DNA from: Triplophysa rosa
Lineage: Eukaryota > Chordata > Actinopteri > Cypriniformes > Nemacheilidae
Direction of reading: 5' to 3'
DNA: 64,000 nt
Assembly (NCBI RefSeq): GCF_024868665.1
Contig: NC_079913.1
Span: forward strand, 5,661,715 to 5,725,714
Position numbers and translations under genes: made by a program
Notes under the pieces: generated by a model
The model's input: the letters and a program-made list of their open reading frames with translations, nothing else
What the model was told of the DNA's origin: nothing
The model's database searches: none
Part shown: positions 49,990 to 60,110 of the stretch, in pieces
Position numbering within the stretch: the first letter of the stretch is position 1
Layout of the letters: each line of letters begins with the position of its first letter

Positions 49990-50830
49990 AAACCATCTCG
50001 TTTTTTAAGTGCAAAAGTGTGACATTCTCATTTCCCTAAAGTGCTCCGTGTTTTAGCACAGAGGATAATTAAGCAAGAGTGGGGAGTGGCGCTGATTGGC
50101 ATTATAAACGGTACGCCATCGCTGCTCACCGTTCACACCACCTGCCTCCCCCTTCTGCGTGCACGTGCACTCAAACTTACCATCAGAGGAATTATTAAAG
50201 ATAAAAAGGCAGTGAAAGGAAAGATCCTCAACTGACAGATATTATCATTACAACCTTTTATCAAAAAGTGCAAAGTAGTTTTTATCTATCCACCACCCCA
50301 CCCTCCGTATGTGTCTCGCTCTCCATCCTTCACTCTTTCCCTGGGTATTTCAGCGGGGAGAGAAAAGCAAAACGAGAGAGAGAGAGAGAGAGGGAAAAAA
50401 GGGAGGGAAAAAAGCTAGACTGAGCTCTGTCAATTGGAGTGAGTGCACAACTAAGTCTGGCTTCACTACAAAGGTTAGCAGATCTGACTGTCAATACAGT
50501 CAGAGGAATGGAGTCTTAGGGAGGGGAGGGAGCAAAGGAGGTGGAGACACGAAGGTTAGGTGGTGGGGGAGGCAGGAGGGTTTGCTTTGAGAGAAAGAGA
50601 TACTTTGATATTTTGGAATGTTAGAAGGGTGAATGTGGAGAACTGGAGGTTGGGGATCTAATTACCGGGCCATAATTGGGGGCTAGGGAATAGGTTGCCG
50701 TCCTCTCAACTCGCTGCAGATCAATTATGTTAAGAGAACATCTGTAAGTAGAACTTAATGAGGTCCATTAGAGCAACATGCGCTGCCTTCCCTAACGGTG
50801 CTTGTCAGCTTCTTGGATGAGTTGGAGTGC
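49990..50830. other. Candidate regulatory region upstream of lmo3 promoters
   Basis: Complex DNA with TAATTAAGC near 50067, a purine-rich AGAGAGAGAGAG run at about 50374-50400 and GATCTAATTACCGGGCCATAATTGG-type cores near 50655. It leads into the candidate promoter at 50850. Confidence 0.33.
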
Positions 50831-50849
50831 GCTACTAACTAGGGACCTG

Positions 50850-51120
50850 GTGAAGGTGCTTAAATAGGCGAGGAGACGTGCGGGCCGGCTCAGGTCTGTT
50901 TTGCTTTGCTGCCGGGGAGGGAAGGAGACTGCGAGAGGAGAAACAGCCATTGTGGGGAGAAGGAGGGGAGTCTTTTAAAGCGGGAGTGAGAAAGAGAGCA
51001 AGCGGGGAAGGAGTTGCACTGAGGCGGGCTGAGCATCTATACCCAGACACCTGGAACTTGAAAAAGGAACGGCTATATTTGAGCAACCAACTCTTCTTTA
51101 CGTGCGGCAACTTTTCCTCG
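50850..51120 (+). promoter_or_regulatory. Candidate distal promoter and first exon upstream of lmo3
   Basis: A TATA-like TTAAATAG at 50860-50867 is followed about 25 bases later by GC-rich sequence, then by about 230 bases of purine-rich, complex sequence resembling a 5' UTR. A possible weak donor (CG|GTACAG) lies near 51120 and another GT (CCTG|GTAATT) near 51550. An open frame of 137 codons runs through it without an ATG start and shows no recognisable domain, so I treat it as untranslated. It may be an alternative lmo3 first exon about 6 kb upstream of the LIM1 exon. Confidence 0.28.
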
Positions 51121-51589
51121 GTACAGTATCTTTCAATCAGATTTTTTCTGACAGATATTCTGATCAGCAGCCTGAGCCTGGAAATAACTGTTTTGTGCAA
51201 AATTTCAATTTTACCCCAAACCAGAGCAAATGGGGTAACTTTGTTTTTGTTCAAATTTAGGTTAAGATCTCTGGATAACTATTTTTAGTTTATCTTTCAA
51301 CTAAATAAGAAAACGAGCTATAGACTTTGTTATGTCATATTGTGAGTGGCTGCGGTGGGTGCGCTAGAGCATTACATTCTATGTAGACTACATTAGTAGC
51401 AGAGGTTTAAAACTGGGATTAAGTTGAAGCTTCCGTGAAATGAATGGTCGCTGGAGATGCTCAAAGGAGGCTTAAACCAGAGTAAGAACGCGCAGGAAAT
51501 ATATTTTTAGTCCAATCCTCTCTGAAAAGATGTTCCCTGTGAAGCCTGGTAATTAAACTCCGCTTTCATTTCGACCACAAAAATGAACT

Positions 51590-51681
51590 CGCGTTTCCGT
51601 GCGCGCAATGCGTCCGTCGGATGAAGCGGGGTGGTCGTCTGTCGGATATCCCTCTATTCACTAACGTTATATTGCACCTCT

Positions 51682-51712
<31 letters not shown>

Positions 51713-51880
51713 CGAGAGAGAGAGAGGGTGTGTGCATGCATGCATGAGAGAGAGAGACGCTAAATAATAACCAGCTCTTCATTCTAACGATGTCCGTGCG
51801 TGCGCAGCGGAGTCCTGCGCGCTTTCATCCGGACTATTTTGCGCATAGCGCGTCACGTCACTCTCCAACTCATCACCACC
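51590..51880. promoter_or_regulatory. CpG-rich stretch upstream of lmo3 first exons
   Basis: CpG-dense sequence (GTGCGCGCAATGCGTCCGTC, later GCGCATAGCGCGTCACGTCA) surrounds a Z-DNA-prone repeat. This may be part of a CpG-rich promoter region. No transcription start motif is evident. Confidence 0.35.
51681..51757. repeat. Compound (TG)n(CG)n(AG)n repeat
   Basis: TG runs 51681-51704, CG 51705-51714, AG to about 51727, then TGCATGCATGCATG to 51746 and a second AG run. Alternating purine-pyrimidine over more than 30 bases. Confidence 0.95.
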
Positions 51881-51889
51881 AATAATTCA

Positions 51890-53200
51890 GATATCTTCGG
51901 TGAATAATTGACGTGATAATGCGCGAGATGAAGTGGTGGCGGGAGGGAGAAGAAGAAGGGGTTATAGCGTCCCCTACTCTCTCTCTCTCTCTTTCCCTTT
52001 TACTCAGCTTAAGCGTCTCCCCCGCAAATTGCATGATTACCAAGATAGCCCGCTTTGAAATAATTCAATCCATGACAAAACCTAATTACTGGCAGGTAAT
52101 ACCCTGTCAGCTTTAATGCATCTCATCACTCATAATGGAAGCGAGGAGCGTTTTATGACCCATCTCATTACTGCTGTATTTTAGGCAGAGAGTGATTGGC
52201 GTGGGGACGCAATCTTATAAGCTAACCAACTCTGTTAGTGTTGCCATCAGTCCTCAGTTTCTATATTCTCAGTGAGTCACTTCCGAACTATAAATGACTA
52301 CTTTTGGGCCATGACAGAAAATAAACGCCTGAGTGAGTATGTGTGTAGGGAGGGAGGGTGGATGGCACCAAAGGCATGTGATTCATCCTATCTCGGCAAC
52401 ATGGGCATCAGGCAGCGCTAATTAGAGCGAACAGGTGTAACCAATGAGTGATGAATAGAGGATCAGGTATGTGCACAGTATCTGAAATATTAACAATAAG
52501 CACAGGAGAGTTTAGCACATCAACACAATTTGTCCAGAACTGCATGCACGTTTGATTGTGCAGTCAGCACACCTGAAGCATAAGCGTTTATGATCAAGAT
52601 AGAGAAAATGTATCATTTGTGGCCTGGGGTATTACTTTGTTTTGATTTAGGCCGACGAAAAGATACCTAAAACACATTTTCACAACAACGTAAATGTTGC
52701 AATGTCATTTATAAGACTGTAATCACATACAACGTGGTACAAATTGTGTCATGACGACGCGTGTAAAGGGCATTTAAAAAAATACAGTAGTTGCCCATCT
52801 CGGTTTCTGTGAATTGTTCGTGTGATTGAGCTTAAAATAAATTTAATTATAACTGTCTCTACGCTGTTTAATATGACTGTTTTAAATATAAACTTTTATT
52901 TAACTGTCCTCAGACAGCATTGTTATTAAAATTGATTAATGTAGTGGAAAAAAACTTAAAAAAGTGAACCCAAACGCTTCATTTCGATATATTTACATTT
53001 TGACAAGACTCTGCTGTTAAAATGACTGGATTATAGACTGTATGGGGTGTACTGTACATAAAACTTGAATCAATCGTTTCTGCAGTAAAACTCCTTGCAC
53101 TCCTTTATGTTATTCTAGCACCACGAAATTGTTGCCCAGCTGCTTAAACAAAGAGAGAGAGAGGGAGAGTCAAAATGTGTAGTAAAGCTCATAGCTTGTT
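51890..53200. other. Intergenic or upstream intronic sequence
   Basis: Bases 51890-52470 are fairly complex (CT run near 51978, GCGCTAATTAGAGC near 52416). The remainder is AT-rich with an AGAGAGAGAGAG run near 53152. No exon recognised. Confidence 0.42.
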
Positions 53201-53409
53201 TGTGCGCGTCTCAGTGAGGTGAGCAGTAAATTCGTGTGCGCGCGCCCGTATGCTTGCGCTCGGTTACTCCGGCTGTCGGTAATAACTGAATGACCTTTTC
53301 CTCCTCGTGTAATGTCTCACTGGTGAGGGATTGGGTTTGAAGATAATAAAGCTAGGCTTCACTATTCCTCGTTCCTCACTCACTGATAGGCAAGTTGTAC
53401 TGAGCCATC

Positions 53410-53450
53410 TCACAATACCCAATATATGACGGCTCGCGCGAGAACACCTG
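53410..53450 (+). promoter_or_regulatory. Candidate core promoter of the lmo3 non-coding first exon
   Basis: A TATA-like AATATATGA at 53420-53428 is followed by a CpG-rich GGCTCGCGCGAGAAC stretch, about 210 bases upstream of the GTGAGT donor at 53637. Spacing and composition fit a core promoter. No transcription data are available here. Confidence 0.3.
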
Positions 53451-53636
53451 TAGCTTTTGGTGCGAACAACTACTCGTAGATGATCCATGTGGACCTCATT
53501 ATTTTCAACCTGAAGATCACTCTTATCCGCGGTGCAATGTCAGATTCGTGAACTTTTGCTCCGAGGAATATTGAGTTGGAGTCTGCACGACGGTGCTCTA
53601 TCCAAAGTAAACCTTCGGCATAACTTGGTCGGGAAG
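53450..53636 (+). other. lmo3: Probable non-coding first exon of lmo3 (5' UTR)
   Basis: A complex, moderately GC-rich stretch ends in the strong donor AAG|GTGAGT (cut after 53636). A TATA-like AATATATGA lies at 53420-53428, which would place the transcription start near 53450. Spliced to 57046, the frame leading into the LMO3 ATG has a TAA about a dozen bases before the junction and no ATG after it, so this exon would be purely 5' UTR and give the short 145-residue form. The 5' boundary is an estimate. The exon assignment is inferred from the signals alone. Confidence 0.45.
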
Positions 53637-54550
53637 GTGAGTGGGCTGCGCTTTAATTGTTTTGTTTATTGTAAATAAACAATGGGCTTGTTTATCCTTA
53701 TTTTAATCTGTTTTTAAAACAATGCTCCGGAGTCGAACAAAACAAAAATCCTAACAAAACGATGCTGCGTTTCCTTGTTTTCATGTTAATGCAAAATATC
53801 AAAATTTAACATTCGCACTCGATTGCTTGTTTATCTTGACAACACGTGTTTGCATATAATAGATTATTATTTTGTATTTCTGTATGGGTTTCACGTTATA
53901 GAAGATAAACAGATCCTGAAATTCCTAATTCGTAGTTTTTCAGTTTACTGCACTTTTTGACAAATCCTGAAAGAGATGTGTTGGCAATACAGCAAGGATT
54001 GCGTTTGTGGTTTGATTCTAAAATCCATCTTAAATTTAGAACCAATAAAATGTTAAGCTCTACCCTTGGCAAAAATAAATGTGTTTTTGTTGTATCAGTT
54101 CTGTCCGTTCCGGGGTGCCCCTTGCATTTAACTTGGTGCCTTTTACTGCTAAACACATCGAAACGCCTCGAACAGGCGCGATAGGATTATAAGATTACAG
54201 CGCGCACGAAGGGGTAAAGCATATGCCTTTGTCATCCGCTGTCATTTGTTCGCCACCACTTGCCTCGCGACGGCTGCTGGTCGATGCAATTTCATAGTCG
54301 AGCACTGTTGTGACAAACGGAGTCTCACAGTAGCGTGTGCGCGGCTCTTTCTTTCTCTCTCTCTCTCTCCTCCCGTGTTTTCGGTCGTTGTTTTCCTCGT
54401 TTTCACTCTTTTCTCGGAAGCGAGGTGGATTGTTACTTGTAACAAAAGCGAACCTCCCTCGCGCGCGTACAGCTGCTCACTTCACGCGTATCTTTGGCTC
54501 GCGCCTCGTCTTGTTGCATGGTGCTTCTGGGAACCGGAGCGGGTCAACCA

Positions 54551-54575
54551 ATGCAGAAAAGGGAGAAAAGTTTCG
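54551..54575 (+). CDS. lmo3: Alternative first coding exon of lmo3 (11-residue N-terminal extension)
   Basis: The ATG at 54551 opens eight codons plus one base, ending at donor GTAAGA (54576). Joined to the acceptor exon at 57046 it reads MQKREKSFGIQ and continues in frame into [10 protein letters not shown]. The phase match and the good donor are seen directly. I recall a 156-residue mammalian LMO3 isoform with a similar extension (145 + 11), but could not check it. An in-frame ATG at 54518 would add a further 11 residues (MVLLGTGAGQP), so the start is not certain. The exon lies in a CpG- and CT-rich stretch typical of a promoter region. The extension is basic and lies outside the LIM domains. 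Confidence 0.72.
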
Positions 54576-57045
54576 GTAAGAACTACGTTTTGGTCTCGCT
54601 TTGCACGATATCGACGGGAGTGTGGCATGTGTGTGTCTGTGGCTGAGTAGTTTCCAAAGGGTACAGTGGCCGTTTAACGAAACGCACGCGAAATGTGTCT
54701 AACCCAATTCAGCTGCGTTTATCTGAAGCGACGCTTCAATGTGCATTTTCACAATTTCCGTGTCTGTTTAATTACATGCATGTCTGCATGCATAATGGTA
54801 AATACCGTTATTGTGGTGTGCCGTCGTTGCGTATCATCGCTCCCAACGCGTTAATGGTCTTTTGAGTTAACGGTTTCATTTCGTCGTTTTGCGAGCCGCC
54901 TCGAAAATTAGCTGCTCTGTAGCAAATCTTATTGGCCTTTTCCGCGCGCTACGCTGCCATGGCAACAGTAATTAAACTGATAAGAGGGTGAAATGTCAGC
55001 ATCTCCGGCTCGCGCAGCTGTGATGAGCTCGAAAGGGGAAATCAAATTGGTACTTCGCGCCCCGTGTTTGCTCGCCAGAAATGTCCCCATCAGTATCTGA
55101 CGAGCAGTGAATAGCATCTCGGGACGTTAGGAAATATCTGAGCGAGTGAGCAAAGACAAAAAAGAAACCCCTGTCCCAGGCCCAGCGGCAGGTTAAAAAT
55201 GAATTGATTCCATCAAAAAAGGCAGAATTCAGATCAGCAAAAATCCCAGCAGTGCATTTGGGATTACAGATTTGGGCGTCCTTGCTTTTGAATAGAAAGA
55301 AGGAGCAGTGAGTTTGTGCCACTGCACAATCGATTCATTTAGGACTGAACCTGATTGTGGACTGAGGGGAGTCGAAAACGAACTTCTTTGGGTTGGTAAT
55401 GAGAGGCGGTGACTTTGTTGTGTTAACCATGCGAGCTGGGACGGTGCGGATGAGCGGGACAGAACAACGACGGACAGCAGAGCGATCAGCCGTGCTGTCC
55501 TCTCACAATCCAATCCAGCCAATTAAAAGCTCAACAGCTTAAAGGCGATAGGACAAAGTAGGGCTCATTACTGCAAACAGTACCTGTCTGATATGCCTCC
55601 ATGCTGCTTTCCCCAATCAAACTCCTCCTCTGAATCAACTCGAAATAAGGCATCATTAAAACGACAGAGGGGTCGCGGCGAGCTAAGAAAGAATATTTAT
55701 TATAATCATTATTATCCCTCACCTCTTTTTTATCGAACGTTCCTCCGTCCTAATGAGCGCGGTCCTATAGCAGAAAGAAGTTGTTCCACAGTCTAAGCCT
55801 ATGGTACTGCATCAGATATTTGCTCTAGGCTATAATTATGACCCTAGAGGGATAGGCTACCTGCTGTTCCTTTCCCTGCATTGTAATGCTCAGTTGAATT
55901 GAAACAATTTCACACCTGTCCTCAGTCTTGCTAATTGGTGCTCCGTCTTGTTTATTTTCTGCGAGGGCCAACTGCCACGCTTTTGGCGAATCATTTTTGA
56001 AAGTAATTATCGTCAAGGCCGCATGTCGAAAAGGAAGAAAGGAATGCTCGCTTTATCGCACGGGCAGAGCAGACGCTTAATGTTTCTTCAATTGTGTTGA
56101 CATGCACAAGTATCCAAGAACCAGTCCTCAATTCTCCTCTACTAAACATAATACCAAAAGTTTAAGAATGTAGACAGATTCAAAACATGTCGTGTCAAGG
56201 CTTTTTAATCTCAAATTCCTCTATGAATGTATTTCAGCGGGACAACACGTGGCGGTGACGAGCGCATTATAACTATCCCGAGGGAAGTCTTCAATTCAGA
56301 CTGAGACACTCAATTTACCACAGCTGAGAAAATTCTCAGTGACCCTCTCACTCAAAGCTCGCAATTTCTCACCGCTCGCGCTTTCGGCGTATACGTTAGG
56401 TGGAAGCTATGGCTCTGACAGCTTCGCCTGCACAAGGTGAGAAATGGGGACTGTCGCAGCAGCAGGACAATGGGGCGGAATCGGGCGTACTTATAATGTA
56501 GGACAAAAACTTTTGGGGCCGGGACAAAGGAGAGGATCGAGAGCTAGCATGGGGGAGAGGGGTAGAGCTTGCGCTCCTCTGTATGGCAGGAGAATACTAA
56601 TTACGGGCCTTCAGCATGAGCCCACATTGTCTCCACTCTACCCAACAAAGCCCTTTAACGCCCTTTATCGGGCTGCACAATGCCGGCTCTGGGGGCAAGC
56701 TTTCCCTAGCCCCTCCTCTAAAGAGGGGGAAGAGAGGGCGATAGGAAAGCGGGGGTCAGAAAAATAAAGAGGACGTTAGCTAACTTCTTGTTAGTGATTG
56801 ATATACTGTATCGGCCAGGCCGTTTTCAGCATGACCTGCTCACTTTGCCAGAAAAACACATTTGAAAGATGTCTAACTGGCATCTACACCGTTGAAAAAT
56901 CTTTATCGGTCAACATCTTGTACTTTGATTAATTGTGTTTTAAACTGTGGATCTTGTAATAAAAACAAGATGCAATGATTTATTGCGAAATCTGGCAACA
57001 CAAAACCGATTCTCACCGTTCTGCCGTTCGCTTTGTTTTTCACAG
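54576..57045 (+). other. lmo3 intron upstream of the LIM1 exon
   Basis: This stretch is bounded by the GTAAGA donor at 54576 and the TTTTCACAG acceptor ending at 57045. It holds complex sequence at about 54900-55550, 55860-56060 and 56230-56760 that looks like candidate regulatory DNA, including an X-box-like dyad at 54954-54966. Short open frames here (for example 56444-56767) lack domains. No coding exon was recognised. Confidence 0.6.
54954..54966. promoter_or_regulatory. RFX X-box-like palindrome in the lmo3 intron
   Basis: CTGCCATGGCAAC, preceded by G, differs at one position from the RFX X-box palindrome GTTGCCATGGCAAC. It is followed directly by AGTAATTAAAC, a homeodomain-type core. 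Function is inferred from the motif only. Confidence 0.3.
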
Positions 57046-57053
57046 GTATACAA

Positions 57054-57259
57054 ATGCTCTCCGTCCAGCCGGACACCAAGCCAAAGGGCTGTGCCGGCTG
57101 CAACCGGAAAATCAAGGATCGCTACCTGCTGAAGGCCCTAGACAAATACTGGCACGAAGACTGCCTCAAATGCGCATGCTGCGACTGTAGACTCGGAGAG
57201 GTGGGCTCCACTCTCTACACCAAAGCCAATCTCATCCTCTGTCGGAGAGACTATTTACG
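57054..57259 (+). CDS. lmo3: LIM domain only protein 3, exon with start codon and first LIM domain
   Basis: LMO3 is a small nuclear LIM-only adaptor with no DNA-binding domain; the family bridges LDB1 and bHLH/GATA-type factors, and LMO3 is mainly neuronal. This exon encodes residues 1-68 plus two bases of codon 69, starting [13 protein letters not shown], which matches LMO3 rather than LMO1 as I remember the two. The zinc ligands of LIM1 are all visible: C13, C16, H34, C37 for the first finger and C40, C43, C63, D66 for the second. A pyrimidine-rich tract and CACAG acceptor end at 57045, so the exon begins at 57046 with eight bases before the ATG. The donor GTAAGG starts at 57260 and splits an Arg codon. 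The family protein is about 145 residues with two LIM domains, so the rest lies in exons past the window end. The reading frame can be extended upstream to 57033 only by reading intron sequence. Confidence 0.96.
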
Positions 57260-57351
57260 GTAAGGAAAAAACCATCACTTGTTTTTGCCATTTGTACTGT
57301 AACGCACTCCAAGCAATAATACAGATACGGCATACTGTAATTGCCAAAACA

Positions 57352-57857
57352 TACAGTGGGGTCCAGAAGACTGAGTTCACATTGAGAATGTGGAATTTGA
57401 AAAAATAAAGATGATGAAAGGTGACAGTTTAAAAAACATGTTATAGACCACTTTGCAAGATGTAAACACTGGTCCAGAAGCACCTCCAGTTTCAGTTTTT
57501 CTATTGATTATTATCATTTTAAATCTTACATTTATAATTAAATCTTAGATATTTGTTTAACATTTTAAATCTGTTATAAATATTACGCTATTTTGTTCAA
57601 ACGGTTGTGTAGTGTTAAAGAACAGAAACAGGAAGTTCTACTGGACCAGCGTTGTTTACGTCATCCAAAGTGGTCTATAGAATAAAATCGGCTTTTGCAC
57701 ACCAAACAGGTCTGAGTTCTGAAATTAATTCTGGAATTCACGGTCATTTTTTAGTTAAACTTGCCATTCAACTTGTTTTGCAGACAATAATATGCAACTA
57801 AAAACATTGCAAAATAGAAACTATTTTCTCTAGTGGTCTCAGACATTTGCACCCCAC
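57352..57857. mobile_element. Mariner-like non-autonomous DNA element (outer part of a nest)
   Basis: The left end reads TACAGTGGGGTCCAGAAG and the right end, read in reverse, GTGGGGTGCAAATGTCTGAG, giving imperfect terminal inverted repeats. The ends resemble a short mariner-type repeat common in zebrafish (from memory). The interior is interrupted by a second element at 57442-57679. No transposase is encoded. Confidence 0.6.
57442..57679. mobile_element. Short MITE with ~37-bp terminal inverted repeats, nested in the lmo3 intron
   Basis: The left terminus TATAGACCACTTTGCAAGA and the reverse complement of the right terminus TATAGACCACTTTGGATGA are near-identical, and the similarity continues through GTAAAC and CTGGTCCAG to about 37 bp. 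Both outer ends are TATA, consistent with TA target duplication. The 238-bp element has no coding capacity. Confidence 0.75.
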
Positions 57858-58719
57858 ACATTCCGTGTCACATAGGGACATTTAACTCCTCGCGTTTTTA
57901 TATTTGAACCCAAAAATAGCTGAATCTGTACTTTATTCACAAGAGACATCGGAGGGCCTTGCTTCAAGTACCGTGTTTGGACACATAAAGCCATACTGCT
58001 TTTAACACTGGCTTTAATGGCTGCCCTTAACGCCCAGAGTTCTCCCATGCTGTTAGATATCCTTTGCTCTTCATAATAGAAAAGGAGCTCAAAGATCTTT
58101 ATGAGCCTATAAACTGCTGCCATTTCTGTGAGCTTTCAATGAATTCACTTGTTGGATCCAATCAGCACACTGAGCCTTGATAGAAGGGCATTGTTTAGCA
58201 GAAGACCACCCTGGTTTCTGTTCAATCACCTTACCTTTGTTCACTGATGGAAGGGTTGCCTTAGAAACCCAACCTCTCAATTCCGCGCTATTCTGTATCT
58301 GTGTCACTTTGTGAGCAAACAAGCATCGCCGTTTTGATGCAACAAGTCTATACTGTGTTGCAATTGCAACACGGGAATACAAACAATTTTCGACTTTACC
58401 TACTAACAGCAGGTCGGTTTAATCTCTTATGACCTCGTGGTACGCCCGGTCAACTCCTTAACTCTGAGCCTATTAGTTAAACGGCTTCACGTGTTTGCCC
58501 TAATGAGTAAAAATGAAAGAACACTTGAGTGCTTGACTGAGGTCACAAAGCAGAACTCCATGCGCATGCGAGTTAACCCATGTAGACGTGTCTCAGCGCG
58601 CACGTATATAAAATTATATAAACGCAGAACGGGACGCTCCAGGGAGTCACGGCATCGTGAGCGTGCTAGAAGCTACAGTAGGCGCTTTGAAATGGCACAG
58701 TTCATTTAATTTTGGCATG

Positions 58720-60110
58720 GGCGATGAGAGAGTCTCCATTAGGCGCGGTACACAAGCAGACGTTGGGGAAACGCAACTCTAAAGCATTGCCAGAGGGCCA
58801 GAGGCAGGCTGAGATTACCATCGCACGGTAAGCCTCATTGACTGTGCCGTGCAAAACCGCATCTTCATTCACGACGACACTCGCAAGTTTGTGCCCGAAA
58901 CAACAGCAGAGATGAGATGGATGGCATTAGATGTGTCATTAGGAAATGGCATTTTGAATTTCGTACGTTTGTGTTTTAGGAGCACAGTGGTGCAATACGG
59001 CAACGGTCTGCGCCAGATGCGACAGATAAGAGCATGCACATGTGTATTTTCTTTAATAACGCTTGTAGCTCAGACCAACAGCTTGCATGCGATTCTTCGT
59101 CTTTAAAGTTCAAGGTGACCGAATTGATTCCATTTTGGGCGCCATGTGGTCTTCTTTTGCTAGCAAATGAGGGGCAAATATGGCCCAGCCCCAGTTCTTC
59201 GAATCACATCTGCAACTCAACAAAAGAGAAAGCAGTCTCCATTGACAAACCAATCAATCGCCACTTCTACAAAGCACTCTCAACACTTGATCTGATTGGA
59301 TCGTTTCCTTATTTATTTTCTTAAATTAGTGCACCGAGATGAGAGATAGACTTAATCCCTTCGCCTTTGTTCCGTGTTCCATTTCGGCTTTCTTATTCCA
59401 AGTAAATTACGTCGGGATTTATTATACAAGACTCCCACCCCCACATCCACACAGAATCAATCCAGTCCTGTTTAGCAGTGTGGCATATTATTAAGGCTGA
59501 CATAACCAGGGTTAATAGAATTCTTCAGGGGTCTACAACCATGAGCGATGCGATCCCACCAGCTGAGAAATAATAATCCCTATCGCAACACACACGAAAA
59601 CAAATTAAATAAGGAAAAGAAAGAGATTTATGCCTTACCAGACCTGTCTCATGTAGTACGTTTCATCAAATATGATGTGGGGTGGAAGGGAGAGGCCAAA
59701 ATTGTTTGGTCTTGGGTTGTCAGCTAGCGGGGAGAGAATATCATTCGATTCATATACAAAGCATCGAGAAGGTAATTATTGACGGAGAGCGTTATCGTGG
59801 CCGGCTCGATGCTTGTATTGCACTCAAAATACGGGCAAATGGTAGCGCCTGTCATATCAACAAATGATTCTTTGATACCGCGCGGACATCTCCATTGATG
59901 ATAAAGGTAATAACTGCCGTGGCAGTGTTTATGCTGACGCACTTGCATTTTGCAGCGGGGAACGATAAAGTTAAAAGGTCCAGACAACAAAAGAAAGCGA
60001 GTCGTTTAAATTGAGAAACGGGCAAAAATGAACCCTGTCACAGCTCGCAGACAGAAAAGCTGGGGAGAGGAAATCTGTTAGGCATCATCTAATGGAAAAC
60101 TGTAAATTTT
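58720..60110. other. Candidate regulatory blocks in the lmo3 intron
   Basis: Two stretches (about 58720-59330 and 59640-60110) of balanced, low-redundancy sequence without repeats, separated by AT-richer DNA. Open frames of 60-96 codons here have no recognisable domain. I regard them as possible conserved non-coding elements, unverified. Confidence 0.28.

Noticed and set aside
50878..51288. 137-codon plus-strand frame near the candidate distal promoter
   Set aside because: It begins at GTG, has no domain and is interpreted as untranslated sequence.
57033..57053. Upstream extension of the LMO3 reading frame
   Set aside because: Bases before 57046 are the intron's pyrimidine tract and AG acceptor, so the apparent extra residues are intronic.
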